Positions 10,763 to 23,594 of a stretch of 64,000 nt of DNA are shown here, piece after piece. The DNA is from Rhineura floridana (Eukaryota > Chordata > Lepidosauria > Squamata > Rhineuridae): assembly GCF_030035675.1 (NCBI RefSeq), contig NC_084481.1, positions 46,777,399 to 46,841,398 of the forward strand, read 5' to 3'. Under the pieces are notes generated by a model that did not search any database, was not told the DNA's origin, and saw only the letters and a program-made list of their open reading frames with translations. The stretch's first letter is position 1; every line of letters begins with the position of its first letter. Made by a program: the position numbers and the translations under genes.

Positions 10763-11421
10763 TATGAGCAAAAAAGACAGGAAACACCATCTCAGCTTCA
10801 CTGCGCTCCTCTGTGTAGGCGCTTTTCTTCAATTTTTTTTAGTAAGCAGCCTCTCTTATCTTATGCCCCATTGCCAGTTCCCTCTCTTTCTGCTGTTTGC
10901 AGAAGCTGTGGCAGCTGCTGCCTACTTTGCCTTTCATTCACTCCCTCCTCTACTCAGTTTCATATAGTTTCGTGTCAATTGCACCCCAACACTCTTGGGG
11001 CTTCAGCTGGGAAAGGGGTGCAGTTGACAAGAAACAATGAAAGTGACCAAAAAACCCCTCCCCTTCTCCATTATCAATATCGATACTCTGGAGGGAGTAA
11101 ACATGTAAAATTGGGGGCGGGGCCAAAAGGAAACAGTGATACTAAACCTTTCGAGAGGAATGCCGATTAGCATGAATGGAAAACAGCAGATTGGAAGATA
11201 GGAAGTGTGAACCTTGCAAATCTATCGTAATGGCAAAAGCTGCATCTTTAATGCAAAGTTCAGCTCTTGTGTGAATGAACCCTGAATCTATGTGTATGTG
11301 TATATGAGAGTGAATGAGCCAATCCGCACCGACTGCCATCTCCAACCATGCCCTCCTGCCAATCACCCATCCAATGCTGCATGTGGCCCCTGGGGACAAA
11401 AAGTCTGCCCACCCCTTTTCT
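10763..11421. other. No feature recognised
   Basis: Nothing assignable was found. A GC-richer patch (11100..11160) has no coding signature. Confidence 0.4.
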
Positions 11422-11715
11422 TGGCCCCATCTGCACTATACATTTAAAGCAATATTATACCACTTTAAACAGTCATGGCTTCCCTCAAAGAATTCTGGAA
11501 TCTGTAGTTTGCTAAGGGTGCTGAGAGGAGACTCCTATTCCCCTTTACAGAGCTACAATCAAAAGAATGGTTTAACAATTGATCGTTCTTCCTAGGGAAC
11601 TCTAGGAGTCTCCTAACAACTCTCAGTACCCGTAACAAACTACAGTTTCCAGGATTCTTTGGGAAGGTCTCCAAGATGACGTACAATTTAACACTTTAGC
11701 TTTAAAACAATATAT
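11422..11715. mobile_element. Palindromic MITE, CATGGCTTCCC family
   Basis: Left arm: ACAGTCATGGCTTCCCTCAA, AATTCTGGAATCTGTAGTTT, GCTGAGAGGAGACTCCTATT. Right arm: the complements AGGAGTCTCCTAACAACTCT and AAACTACAGTTTCCAGGATT. The outer ends carry ATTTAAAGC / GCTTTAAA. Related copies lie at 42604 and 52261. Non-autonomous DNA transposon; superfamily not proven. Confidence 0.7.
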
Positions 11716-12274
11716 GACAAGCAGATTAAGATCAACACTTTTAAACCACCTTTAAAAACAAATAGCGAAAATATATTACACATAATACTAGGCAAAAGTC
11801 GTGTGGAACAAGAACCATTTTAACAGCTTGCCTACAACAAAGAGATGATAAATAAAGCTGGCCCCACCATGTTTGGGAGCCCTTCTGCTCATTGTACTGC
11901 ACGGGGCGAACACTTGGACTGCTGCTTTTTGTGGACTCTGCTCTCCTCTTTTACCCTGCCAGGCTCCACCTGTTTACACTATAGAGCTCCTCTCTGCATC
12001 CCTCGTGACCTCCACCCCATGACCCCTCTGGGCTCTGCCCACTGGATCCCACTCAGAAATCAGGATTTTGACTTTCAGAATTGACAGCCTTTCAGTTCCA
12101 GTTTCTGAAAGCAGGGACCCTGTGTTTGAAAAACATCAATACTCAAGCGCCTCACATAGTGTATATGGATTTCAGCTCTACCAGTGCAACTCCCTGTCCT
12201 TGGCAAAAAAATGAGTAGCTTTATTGGTGTGGTTAAAGTCTTCCCAAACTGCACGGAGAAATCACTCACACACA
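11716..12274. other. No feature recognised
   Basis: Nothing assignable was found. Confidence 0.4.
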
Positions 12275-12480
12275 TTTTATTTATCTGTTTTACTTTCTTT
12301 TTTGACCCCACCATTCCTCACAGGAACTCAGAGTGGCTTACATGCCTCCCTCCTCTTTTTAGCCTCATAATTGTCCTGTAAAGTAGGTTTGGCTGAGAAC
12401 CTGCGACTGGCCCAAGGTCATCCGGTGAACTTTCATGGCCAACTGGGCCTCCTTGGTCTAACCATGTGGGCCCGTACCAT
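12275..12480 (-). mobile_element. SINE or LINE-tail fragment
   Basis: TTTTATTTATCTGTTTTACT, then CCTCACAGGAACTCAGAGTG and GGCCCAAGGTCATCCGGTGA resemble a SINE body followed by a LINE-type tail, read on the minus strand. The tRNA-like head is degraded, so the family is uncertain. Confidence 0.5.
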
Positions 12481-14925
12481 GTGGCTGCATGTTACACTTG
12501 CGGATCACTCTGCATATGAAGTGAACATCATACTTCAGAATTAATACACACTGGTTTAGCAAGAGATCCTTAACTAGACTGCAGCACAAATAGCATAGGG
12601 GGAGGAAAGGACAATGAACACTACCACTAGCCTTTTTTGCAGCATCTCCTGTTACAGCAAAGTCTACTTGTACTGTTCATTCCCTATTTTTCCAGTGCTG
12701 AAGCATACCTGAAAAATTACTGCTATGCCCATTCTACTGCAACACGAAGCTGGGTCTGAAACTTCCTCTCTCCTTTCTTTATTAAAATAGAAAGAGAGCC
12801 TAAGACTCCTGATATACAGTCATCAATTTGAATAACGAGATGGATTTATTCATGAGCTTGGCTCAATGTAGAGCTGTTGCTGAACGAAAGGAGAGAAAAG
12901 TAGAGTCCTTAGAGAAAAGTGAAGCCTTGACTTTGAATTTCTGCCTCATACATTCTCATCGTTGCTGTGTATCAGTATGTCAATATTCTTTTGCATACTA
13001 GTTTTTTTTTTAAAAAAACTTGGTCATCATTGACTTGATGGTTTGCATGAAACACAGTTTTGTTAAAAAGAGATATTAAGATATAAAATGAAGATGACAT
13101 CAACAAATATACGAGTTTATAAAATTCTTGTTGAATACATAGATCCATGTTAAAATGCTAAAACAATTGAAATGAACTGTTTCTGGACTGTTTATTGTAA
13201 TAATGCTTTATATGTATTCCTGTTCTTACATTGCTATTCTTGTACTGTGAGTAGTTTTGGGAACATTTATGTTAACAACAGGCAAGTTAAGGTAATAAAT
13301 AAGGAACAAATATACATATATTCTTCACTCAGCTGAGTTTGCTCCTTGGAAACATTGGGTGTGCTTACAAAGGTTTACCTTATTACCATAGATAAGACTG
13401 GATCCAAAGTTGCAGGAGTAGGAAGATTGCTCATGCAATAGGGCTTTCTCACTCCTTCCTCCCCATTGCAGTCCCCCGTATCCACTGAAAAGCCTCTCTG
13501 GAGGTTCAAGGAACCTCTTGAACAGCCCTCACCTTGCAAATTTCACTGGGAGACAAAGGTACTGAACATCCACGGGATATTTTGGAACAGATTTCTCTCT
13601 GTCTCCATTTACCAGATCTTTTCTATCCTTGTGTGGCTCAAATCCATCATTTGCATTTGAGCTTCCTCTGGTGCATCTAGGCCTCCACTGCAGCCGAGCA
13701 GATTGATAGAGCTACTCCCTGATACGGCCTCAGTAATGTTCCCCAGCTCCTCCATATCTTTCTGTATATTAGAAACAAGTCAGGTGTAAGCTATTGGTCC
13801 AGGCAAGGTGGGACTTGTACAGGCTATTATTCAAACAAACCACTTTACTATCTGTAATTATCTCATTTTGGTGATTCCACACCAGCATTGTACTCTCTGG
13901 TGCCATTTTGGCGATCGTAATAATGAACACATTTCTTTTGAACCCTAATTGGGACTCAGTGGTTGCTACTAATCCCACCCCAAACGAATAGGAATACAGT
14001 GCAGCTTGCATGGGGCATGCCACACCTCTGTGCCCAAGAGCTTGAAATAAACACCTCTGTGATGAACATGTATCTGCATGCATGTTGAGTGCAACCTGTG
14101 TGATCAGGGAGGGACACATGTAGGCTTAGTAATACTGGTGCTTCCAGTTGCTGCAGGATTATGTCTTACCATTAATTCCCAGTTTCCCATTTCTTTGTTT
14201 TCAGAAAGTTTATAAAGCTCAGCAGGGGCTGCAGGAAGCATGGTTGCTGAGCAAATAGGAATGAAATTGATTAAACTCATATATTAACTTAGTGGTTCTT
14301 TTCAATTAAAAAAGTTTGAGCAGAGGCTAAGTGATGGCTGACTGTCTATAGGCTGGGCTGGAAAAGAAATACAAAACATATTCAAGATGATTAAAATGTA
14401 AGTAACATCTACCTTATGAGAATTCCATTTTATATTCCTTATTAATGAAGATATAAAAATGCTAACCTTAATTTAAGATCCCAGAGCAACCACTCCTATT
14501 CTGATTAGACATCTGTCCAAATGGTAAAATCTCTATATTCCCTGACTCATATTCTACCTCCTGTCTGGAGGACAACATTTTCTGCAGTCTCTTTGTCTTT
14601 TGCATGGAAATTAGCCAAGATTCCTTGGACTGAGCTGACCTTTCTTGCTGGAGAAGTGTATATAACGATCATCACAGCAGTCAGAAGCTGAGAATGCCTA
14701 CTTAGTAACCAGGTCCAACTCTCTCCAAAGCCAGACTACTGTTTTGCAGTCCTGACAGGTATTTCTGTGAGGATCATCCAGTCAAGAAATTGGGGACTGA
14801 GAAGCTACACTATGCTGGGACCACATTGGAGTGGCTGCATTACTGCATCTGCTGGAGACCTGGCAAGACCTGGCAATTACTACAGGAAACCACACTGTCT
14901 GTTTTTAAACTACATTGGAGACATT
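12481..14925. other. Long unannotated intergenic stretch
   Basis: About 2.4 kb with no recognised gene. A decayed LINE tail may lie near 13170..13310 (GTGAGTAGTTTTGGGAAC, then a TAATAAATAAGG-like end), but the match is weak. Confidence 0.35.
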
Positions 14926-15345
14926 CTGGGCTTGTCCAAACGACTGTATAATGTGCAATATGATTGTGTATTCATTAATTTTCCATGGTCCATATGACGT
15001 CACCCGTTTTTGCGGATTTTCTCACGGTTAAATCCACATTTGCAGTACCGCAAAAAATGTGATATGCTTTTTTAAAATTGGGAATCATCCACTGTACCTT
15101 AAGGTGCTCGGATGCAATATCACGGACTTTAGAGCTGTAGGCGTTGCATGGGTGGTCCTTGGGCATTTCCCCATACCCATTCCCTCATTCCCAGCCAATC
15201 ACGTATTTCCACTTTTGCGCATGTGTGCGAATCTCCAGGGAAAGCCTGGGAAAACTGAACCAATCAGAGCAATGGGGTGGTGTTGAGGGGGGCCTCTGTA
15301 ACTTCTACTGCGCAGATGCAAAAATGTGCATTTACGCAGAAGCAG
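14926..15345. repeat. Possible decayed DNA transposon
   Basis: The segment has a raised CpG density for this region and begins ATTCTGGGCTTGTCCAAACG, a phrase reminiscent of transposon ends. No terminal inverted pair or target duplication could be fixed, and no transposase is seen. Confidence 0.3.
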
Positions 15346-16120
15346 CTACAGCCATTTATTTTTACCCAGCCACGTTCTAGGTAGGGGAGAAAGAACACAT
15401 CTACCAGGAAAGGCTGTCCTGCCCGTGGTGAACTGCATCCAAGATGAGTAAAGAGAATGGAAAGGAGGGAGACAGAGAAAGCTAATTCAAGAAACAGAGG
15501 ATGGAACAGCAAGGGCTTGTCTCTCCGGATGTTGGGGGTCAGGAACGTTGCAGTGGAGCCAGAAGTCCCAGCTGGCGTTCCTGCAAGGTATTCGATTTAT
15601 TGGACATTGGGGGGGGGAGGGAAATCAAAGGTACAAGGACAATTTTGAAGAAATCAGCTTTTAGCCATTTGAATCAAGAACACACCTGGGCGGGTGTACG
15701 CAAATACACAGAGTCACAAAGCTGCCATGCCACCCCATGAAAGTTGGTACTGTAAAAGTTGGTGCTCCCCATTAAATGCTCAGCTTTCCTGGCATTTTTT
15801 ACAAAAGAATATCCTAAAATATTTATTTTATCCAGCTTCTTCGCTGGGCTGGTGGTGGTCTATAGTTGGTGGTTGCTCCTATGCAAGCTGTGGGATCCAT
15901 TTATTTTATTAGTAGAAAGAGAAAATGTCAGGGGGACCAAAACTTGCAAACTGACCCTTTAGTCTTTATCTTTCCTACAATAGGACCCAACTGGAGCATT
16001 CTTATGGTAGGATTTAATATGTTGCATTGGTCTTTATGGGATCCTATCTAAACCAAACTTAAATTTCATGTACAATATGTAACATAAGATTGACAATAAT
16101 CTGCCAGCAGGTTTGTGATC
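15346..16120. other. No feature recognised
   Basis: A G-run lies near 15608. Nothing else is assigned. Confidence 0.4.
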
Positions 16121-16122
16121 TA

Positions 16123-16265
16123 AGGCTGCAATCCAATACATGTCTACGCAGAAGTATTAGACTGCAGTCTAAATTGGCTTTCCACAACTTGGTGGTCTCC
16201 AGATATTTTGGACTACAACTGCCATTAGCCCCAGCCAGGATGGCCAGGTTGGGGAAGGCTGATCT
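16123..16265. repeat. Half quasi-palindrome followed by half of a hAT-type MITE
   Basis: GGCTGCAATCCAATACATGT and TCTACGCAGAAGTATT are the left half of the ~85-bp repeat. About 16170..16262 is one arm of the ACTCCCATCA hairpin family (GGACTACAACTGCCATTAGC, GGTTGGGGAAGGCTG). Confidence 0.55.
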
Positions 16266-17512
16266 CAACAGACAGAAACCAAAATGGAGTTCAAGGAGGT
16301 AAGGAAAGGTAGGCAGAAGATTTTGTGATTGCTGAATTTAGAGATTAATTCCAATGCATATAAATACAGGATAATCAGAATAAAAATTGTACAATTTAAG
16401 GGTGCAATCCTATACTAAAGATATGCCAGCTAAAGGTGGAATTGGTGGAAGCTGCACTAAATTGGTGAAATGCAAAATATGAAAAATATGCTGGCAGGAG
16501 ATTCCAACTGTGCTGACAGAAAAGTTGAGATGGGTTGGAATCATGGACAAGACATGGGTGTTCCTCCAGTGTGAGGATAGGATTGCTTTGAGTAGCATTT
16601 AGAAAATCTCATTTAAAATGAAGACTCACATAGGTATCATTCTCAGATCCCTGCCCCCTTCAGAATGCATGAGTGGTTGGCCCAACGCTTTCCTTGCAGC
16701 TATTCTGCAATTTAAATGTGGGCACCCCTCATAATGGATGGTATATGCATATATTTTGAATCAGTTCCAAGTTCAGAATAGATCATATAAAGCATTCCTT
16801 ACTGTGAGGGAGGAAGCCAGAGAAAGACTTCTGTTCATACAAATGTATGTCATCACTTCAAACTGCCTTTTGATTTTTTCAAAGAGTTTGCACAAGCAAT
16901 TGTAAGTACATGGGTTAGCATATGAATTCTAATGATGAATGGACTACAGCTCAGGATGACAATATTAAAAGCCATAAACAATGTTGTCACATATAATGAA
17001 GAAATGCTGTTACGACATGCATTCCTAAGCACTCTGTCTCATTAAAAAGTGTGGCTTTATTTATAATGCAAGTGAATAGAGATATTCAGGTTGTTATCGC
17101 TTGGTATGTTGCAAGGTTTACAATTTCTCCTTGCAGATAGAGAATTTTATTAAGTCACGGTTACAAAATAGATAATACATCTACATCATCTAATTTAATT
17201 GATTAGTTTGCCAGGGGAATATAAGTGAAGTCTGAGAAAACTAATCACACTCATGCTGTGATCAATAATGTGTGGCTAAAAAGGATGTCTCCATACTAAT
17301 TATGAATGCTTGGCAAAAGTCAGGGAAGCTGAATGGTATCTTCAGCATGCTGACTGAAATCTATCTGAGCAGGGGAGAGGTATCTCTCAGAACCTTTTGG
17401 TTCCCTAGAGACAACCTGCAGAAGATACCTCCACATTTTCATGGGACTGTAGGTTAAGTGGATCATTTCAGGAACCAAAGCACAAAGGAAGTGATTTTGC
17501 ATATGCCATCCA
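16266..17512. other. No feature recognised
   Basis: About 1.2 kb of AT-rich intergenic DNA with nothing assignable. Confidence 0.4.
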
Positions 17513-18987
17513 TTATTTATTTATTTATTTATTGCACTTGTATACCACCCCATAGCCGAAGCTCTCTGGGCTGTTTACAGCAATCAAAAACATCAAAACA
17601 AATGCACAATTTAAAAACATATTTTAAAAACAATTTTAAACACAATTTTAAAATTCAAAACAATATAAAAAACAATTTAAAAACACGTGCTAAAATGCCT
17701 GGGAGAAGAGGAAAGTCTTGACCTGGTGCCGAAAAGATAACAGTGTTGGTGCCAGGCGCACCTCATCAGCAAAATAATTCCATAATTTGGGGACCACCAC
17801 TGAGAAGGCCCTCTCCCTTGTTGCCACCCTCCGAGCTTCCCTTGGAGTAGGTACCTGGAGGAGGGCCTTTGATATTGAACGTAGTGTACGGGTGGGTTTG
17901 TATCGGGAGAGGCGTTCCATCAGGTGTTGTGGTCCCAAGCCGTGTAAGGCTTTATAGGTCAAAACCAGCACCTTGAATCGAGCTCAGAAACATACAGGCA
18001 GCCAATGCAAGCGGACCAGAATCGGTTTTATATGTTCGGACCGTCTGGTCCCTGTTACCAATCTGGCTGCTGCATTTTGCACAAGCTGCAGTTTCTGAAC
18101 CGTCTTCAAAGGCAGCCCCACGTAGAGTGCATTGCAGTGATCTAATTTGGAGGTTACCAGAGCATGGACAACTGAAGCCAGGTTATCCCTGTCCAGATAG
18201 GGACGTAGTTGGGCCACCAACCGAAGTTGGTAGAAGGCACTCCGTGCCACTGAGGCTACCTGAGCCTCAAGTGACAGAGATAGTTCTAGGAGAACCCCCA
18301 AGCTATGAACCTGCTCCTACAGGGGGAGTGCAACCCCATCCAGAACAGGTTGGACATCCACCATCTGGTCAGAAGAACTACCCACTAGCAGCATCTCAGT
18401 CTTGTCTGGATTGAGCCTCAGTTCATTAGCCCTCATCCAGTCCATTGTCGCAGCCAGGCACCGGTTCAGCGCATTGACAGCCTCACCTGAAGAAGATGAA
18501 AAGGTGAAATAGAGCTGCGTGTCATCCGCATACTGATGGCAGCACACTCCAAAACTCCAGATGACTGCACCCAACGGTTTCATGTAGATGTTGAACAGCA
18601 TGGGGGACAGAACTGACCCCTGCGGAACCCCATGCTGGAGAGTCCAGGGTGCCAAGTAATGTTCCCCAAGCACCACCTTCTGGAGGCGACCTGCCAAGTA
18701 GGAGTGGAACCACCGCAATGCTGTCCCTCCCACTCCCAACTCAGCTAGTCTCCCTGGAAGGACACCATGGTCGATGGTATCGAAAGCCGCTAAGAGATCA
18801 AGGAGAATCAACAGAGTCACACTCCCCCTGTCTCTCTCCCGACAAAGGTCATCATACAGGGCGACCAAGGCTGTTTCCGTGCCAAAACCAGGCCTGAAAC
18901 CCGACTGAAATGGATCCAGATAATTGGTCTCATCCAAGAGTGTCTGGAGCTGGCCTGCAACCACTCGTTCCAGGACCTTGCCCATTA
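17513..18987 (-). mobile_element. L2-type LINE, 3' 1.5 kb
   Basis: Non-LTR retrotransposon read on the minus strand. From right to left it shows the reverse transcriptase core: LLDLLAAFDTIDHGVL, WFHSYLAGRLQKVVLG, GVPQGSVLSPMLFNIYMKPL and the catalytic YADD within YADDTQLY (18518..18532 for YADDT). A C-terminal region follows with [48 protein letters not shown] and [15 protein letters not shown]. The 3' end is (TAAA)n after a CAGAGAGCTTCGGCTATGG-like block. Frame changes between 17971 and 18317 show that it is a dead, 5'-truncated copy. The clade is L2 or a close CR1-group relative. Confidence 0.88.
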
Positions 18988-19622
18988 CATATCAGAAAGA
19001 AATGAAAACAGGTAAGAGTCAGAAAAGAATGGAAACAATTGCATCTGCAGTATACTTATTTAGCTTCTTTTTCTACCCGCTACAGAATTCAGAGTATCTT
19101 GAATGCTTCCATATGACTATAGCTACAAAAGCAGGTCCAATAAAATATATGGTATTACCTCTTTTCAAAAAAGTGTTTAGGTTGGTTGCTAGGTATTTAA
19201 AAGCATTTCTAAACCACTTCATATTTAACAATCTCTGAGAACAAAGAAAAATAAAACCGTACCATAAAACAACATGCAATTTAAAAACTGGTAAAACTCT
19301 ATAATAAAATAAGGAAGTCAGTAATAATAGGGTCCAGATCTGTAGAACTCATGTTTTCTATCTTTAGCAGTCATGCCTGTGGTTCAAATATCACTTCATG
19401 TTAATTATGTTGACCCTGATTATAGAAGCTGTGTCATTGTCTCCATTAAGCTGACAGTCCCTAAATAAGGAGGGCAAATGAATGCATTTGTATCAACAAA
19501 AAGAGAAACAATATAATTAGGCAAGTATTACTTCACACAGTGCATAATAAAGGTATAGAATTAACAGCCACAAGTCATGGTGATGGCCATGTGCTTAGAT
19601 GGATTGGGCAAATTCATGGTGG
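18988..19622. other. No feature recognised
   Basis: Nothing assignable was found. Confidence 0.4.
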
Positions 19623-19683
19623 ATTGTTGTTTGTTGTTATATGCCTTCAAGTGGATTACAACTTATTACGACCCTATCAAAAG
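19623..19683 (-). mobile_element. Bov-B LINE tail fragment
   Basis: GTTGTTTGTTGTTATATGCC and TTCAAGTGGATTACAACTTA are the reversed Bov-B 3' terminus. Only about 60 bp remain. Confidence 0.6.
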
Positions 19684-19855
19684 ATATTAATCATGATGGC
19701 TATATGGATCCACCATGTTCAAAAGGGGATGGTGACTATTTCTGTGCCCTTGTGACTTCCCGGAGGCATCTGGTTGGTCATTGTTGAAATAAGGATGCTG
19801 AACTAGATGGATCTTTGGTCTGCTCCAGCAGGTCTCTCTTATGATCTTAAATTAA
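19684..19855 (+). mobile_element. CR1 LINE 3' end fragment
   Basis: It runs parallel to the 3' UTR of the long CR1 at 33487..33706: CATGATGGCTATATGGATCC, GAGGCATCTGGTTGGTCATT, GATGCTGAACTAGATGGATC, and a terminal CTTATGATCTTA. It is 5'-truncated. Confidence 0.75.
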
Positions 19856-19887
19856 AGATCTGCTTAAAAGCTAGGTTTGATATACAA

Positions 19888-20024
19888 CAGATGAGGAGAA
19901 CCTTTGGCCCTCCAGATGTTGCTGAACTACAACTCTCATCATTCCAGGTTATTGGCCATGTTTGCTAGTGCTGATGGGACTTATACTTCAGCAACATCTG
20001 GTGGGACAAAGGTTCCCACTCTTA
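19888..20024. mobile_element. Palindromic hAT-type MITE
   Basis: The arms CAGATGAGGAGAACCTTTGG and ACAAAGGTTCCCACTCTTA enclose the ACTACAACTCTCATCA core. The flanking octamers ATATACAA (19880..19887) and ATATTCAA (20025..20032) match at 7 of 8. Confidence 0.75.
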
Positions 20025-20032
20025 ATATTCAA

Positions 20033-20514
20033 AGAAAGTGTCAGGTAGTCTACTGACACTTGTCATAATAAGACATGGGTGTGAAATGAACTGGCTTTCA
20101 AGGCTTAACACAGTGCTTTAATTGGGTGGTTTGAATCCACAGGTCGATTCTAAAATCAGGCCTATCGGTGACCCAAGGGAGAAGCAGCAGCAGCAGCAGC
20201 AACAACAACAACAAAAGTTCTGGAAAGCTTTTAAGAAATATCTACTAGTATGAATGTCAAGAAACCTCCTTGTTCATGATTTCCTTAACCTATCCACATA
20301 ACACTGTTCTTGACATTTATCCCTTAAACAACAAAAAGGGAGGTCTTTTCAACTATAAGCAATGTGACCCACTCTGCCATTCCCATGACAGCAAAAATCC
20401 CACCTCAGTTAAAGAGACCATGGGAGGAAGTTTGGACTGGAACAATCTGAACGCTAGTAAAACCCATCAGTGGAGTTTTATTGTGTGTTCATGTATTGAG
20501 AACTTGTGGCCTAT
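20033..20514. other. No gene; short CAG/CAA run
   Basis: A (CAG)n(CAA)n run lies at about 20185..20213. Nothing else is recognised. Confidence 0.45.
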
Positions 20515-21025
20515 TATTTTTTTTTAATTTATATCCCACCCTTCCTCCCAGCAGGAGCCCCAAGTGGTAAACAAAAGCACTAAAATCACTTTAAAACATC
20601 ATAAAAACAGACTTTAAAATACATTAAAATAAAACATCTTTAAAAACATTTTTAAAAAAGCTTTAAAAAGAAGGTTTACAAACATATTAAAAAGCAATTC
20701 CAAAACAGACGCAGACTGGGATAAGGTCTCAACTTAAAAGACTTGTTGAAAGAGGAAGGTCTTCAACAGGAGCCGAAAAGATAACAGGGATGGCGTCTGT
20801 CTAATATTTAAGGGTAGGGAATTCCAAGGGTGGTGCCGCCACACTACAGGTCCGTTTCCTACGTTGTGCAGAATGGACCTCCTGATAAGATGGTATCTGC
20901 AGGAGGCCCTCACCTGCAGAGTGTAGTGATTGACTGGGTATATAAGGGATAAGACGGTCTACAGATATCCTGGTCCCAAGCTGTATAGGGCTTTGTACAC
21001 CAAAACTGGAACTATGTTCTAAACT
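20515..21025 (-). mobile_element. L2-type LINE 3' fragment, second subfamily
   Basis: The reversed tail begins TTAATTTATATCCCACCCTT, then CCTCCCAGCAGGAGCCCC. The right part keeps the GGACCTCCTGATAAGATGGT and CTGTATAGGGCTTTGTACAC segments shared with the copy at 57233, corresponding to the LVYKAL region of the reverse transcriptase C-terminus. Decayed and truncated. Confidence 0.75.
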
Positions 21026-21558
21026 AAACTAAACCTAGTTATGGTTTCCTAGCGAGCATGCAGACAGTACATTTCTCATGAGTGCATATACAAGTGTACC
21101 TCTTTTATTTTTTTCAGTGAAAATTTATTGAAAATGATCACGTATGCAAAAAGAAAACCTGACCCCCAAAGGTCAAACTGGATCAAAAAAGAAGAAATGG
21201 TGGCTCTTCAACAGAATTCCCTATACAAACTGCAAATTCAAATTGTCTGAGATGTCACTTTAAATAGAGACCAATATTTATGCAACCAACCAGATATTTC
21301 TGAAGACTGCTGGAAGTCCAAGTGTGCCCTTTTAAAAATACACTGGTCTAGGTAAAATGCAAAAAGTAATACAGCTCATCGTCACAGTCTTAAGGGTTTG
21401 AAAGGGAAAACAAAGGATGGAAAAGTTTGACAAACGTGACACAGAAGTCCTCCCCCCCAAGTTTTAATATATGCACTGTGCCTCCCCCTCCAAATGTATC
21501 AGAGGAAGGAATCACCTCTGAGATCCCAGATTTGTAGTACAGTGTATATTATATTACA
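21026..21558. other. No feature recognised
   Basis: Nothing assignable was found. Confidence 0.4.
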
Positions 21559-21566
21559 CATTAGGT

Positions 21567-21781
21567 CAGTGGTTCCCAACCTTTTCCCCTCATGGACTAC
21601 TTGAACATTGCTGAGGGCCTTGGCAGACTACTTAATGATTTTTCTCCTGTTGTAGCAACTGTATTGTGCTGAGCGAGCTGCTGTATGATTTTTAATTGTA
21701 TTTTTACAACCTCTCCGTGGACCACCTAAATGAAGCTTGCAGACCACTGGGGGTCCATGGTCCACAGTATGGGAACCCCTG
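21567..21781. mobile_element. hAT-type MITE (CAGTGGTTCCCAACC ends)
   Basis: It starts CAGTGGTTCCCAACCTTTTC and ends TATGGGAACCCCTG. A perfect 8-bp target duplication CATTAGGT lies at 21559..21566 and 21782..21789. Non-coding, 215 bp. The ends fit hAT-group elements known in vertebrates. Confidence 0.88.
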
Positions 21782-21789
21782 CATTAGGT

Positions 21790-22929
21790 TTTGACTAGGG
21801 GCCCTTCCAGAGGTTCCCTTTATAGCACTGAAGTTGTTGCTTATTCCAACCGTTTCTTTCTTTTCCTTTTTTCTTTTTTTTGATTGAAACTGTAGCAGAC
21901 TGTCCACACCAACAACTACATGTTGTTATTTTTTGGGAAGGCTGATTTACACTTTCCCCCCATCTACACCATTGATGGGATATGTTCGGACTGAGAAAAG
22001 TTCTGCGGCTATAGTCATGCCCCTTCTGGTCCCTGCAACCAGTAAATGTCAGACTCATGAGTATGCAGACAGGGTACTGATTGCCCTTTGCAGAGTTTTT
22101 TTTTTTTTATAAACACCTGGTAGTCCAGAATCCTCTTCATAAAGGAGACTAGATGGCAGGAACTTTTTGAGCTCACTGTTTTTGTCTGAGCTGTGGATCA
22201 CCTGTCAAAAAAGGCCGATGAAGAAAAAATAGCACAAAATGGAAGTTACTCAAATGACACACCCCAAACACCACATAAAATGTGGGAAATTGATGGCTGC
22301 AGTATTCTAGAACAGCAATAGAATGCTGTCATCTGGAAGCATGAGAAAAAACAAAAACAAAGTAGCTATAGAGCTACAAGTGGTTCATCTGGAAGAGCCA
22401 TGGGTACAGATTATTGCGCTGCAAATTGAAGAAGGAGCTCATACTCTTACACTGAGGCTAGAGTCAACACTGGTCCCTACTTTCTTTTCCATTTTCTTTT
22501 CCCACTCCAGTCAGCATTCCACCCATTGTAGAATTCCCAGGTTTTAGTTGAGAGGAAAGCCAAAGTACCTTCTGCTCATGCTCAAGAAAGAGGACAAACT
22601 GACAACAGATATTGGGTCCTGGGCCCAGCTTCAGCAGGGACCAGGTGGGGCACTGGCCAAGAGGCCAGGAACTCGGAAGGGGCCCTCACTGGTCCCAGCA
22701 CAACCCCGCCAGTAGTTCCAGCTTATGGATGCTTCTATAATATCAACTACTATTTATTTACGTACCTTGCCTGTACAAAGACATTACATTTTTATCTCCA
22801 GAAAAGGAAGTGTGAAATGAAATTACAGGAGAGAGACCCAAGGGTTAATTTCAGATGTGTGGAAGTGGTGTATCCATTCAGAGATGAAGAAATGGCACTC
22901 ATCATTTCAAAAGTTCAAAATACTGAATT
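21790..22929. other. No feature recognised
   Basis: About 1.1 kb. A GC-rich patch (22615..22710) resembles a decayed short transposon. No coding sequence is seen. Confidence 0.4.
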
Positions 22930-22930
22930 G

Positions 22931-22986
<56 letters not shown>
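22931..22986. repeat. (CTTT)n microsatellite
   Basis: Fourteen TTTC-type units without interruption, directly abutting the 3' terminus of an L2-type LINE. It probably grew from the (TTTA)n tail of that LINE. Confidence 0.9.
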
Positions 22987-23594
22987 AGATTTTTATACCA
23001 CCCCACTAGCATAGCTCTCTGGGCGGTGTACAACAGAAGATATATACAATAAAATCACATAAATCGGTACAAAAACATATATATAAAAATCCACAAATCT
23101 AAAACCAAATTAAACATATTAAACTAAAATGCCTGAGCAAAGAGAAAGGTTTTAACTTGGTGCCGAAAAGATAGCAATGTCGGCGCCAAGCGCACCTCAA
23201 TGGGAAGACTATTCCACAATTCGGGGGCCGCCACTGAGAAGGCCCTAGTTCTTGTAACCATCCTCCGAGCCTCTCTATGAGTCGGAACTCGGAGGAGGGC
23301 CTTCGATGTTGAACGTAGTATACGGGCAGGTTCATATCGGGAGAGGCGTTCCAGGAGGTATTGTGGTCCCGCGCCGTCTAAGGCTTTATAGGTTAAAACC
23401 AACAATTTGAATCTGGCCCGGAAACATATAGGTAGCCAGTGCAAGCGGGCCAGAACAGGTGTTATATGTTCGGACCGCCTGGTCCTTGTTATCAGCCTGG
23501 CTGCCGCGTTTTGCACAAGCTGTAGTTTCCGAACCGTCTTCAAAGGCAGCCCTATGTAGAGCGCATTGCAGTAATCCAATCGAGAGGTTACCAG
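22987..23594 (-). mobile_element. L2-type LINE, 3' half (left of the copia insertion)
   Basis: An open frame of about 159 codons on the minus strand carries [38 protein letters not shown] and [15 protein letters not shown], the C-terminal region of the L2-type protein. At its right edge the sequence stops at TTACCAG and resumes at 26984 beyond the copia element. The AT-rich tail ends at the (CTTT)n run. Confidence 0.88.
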
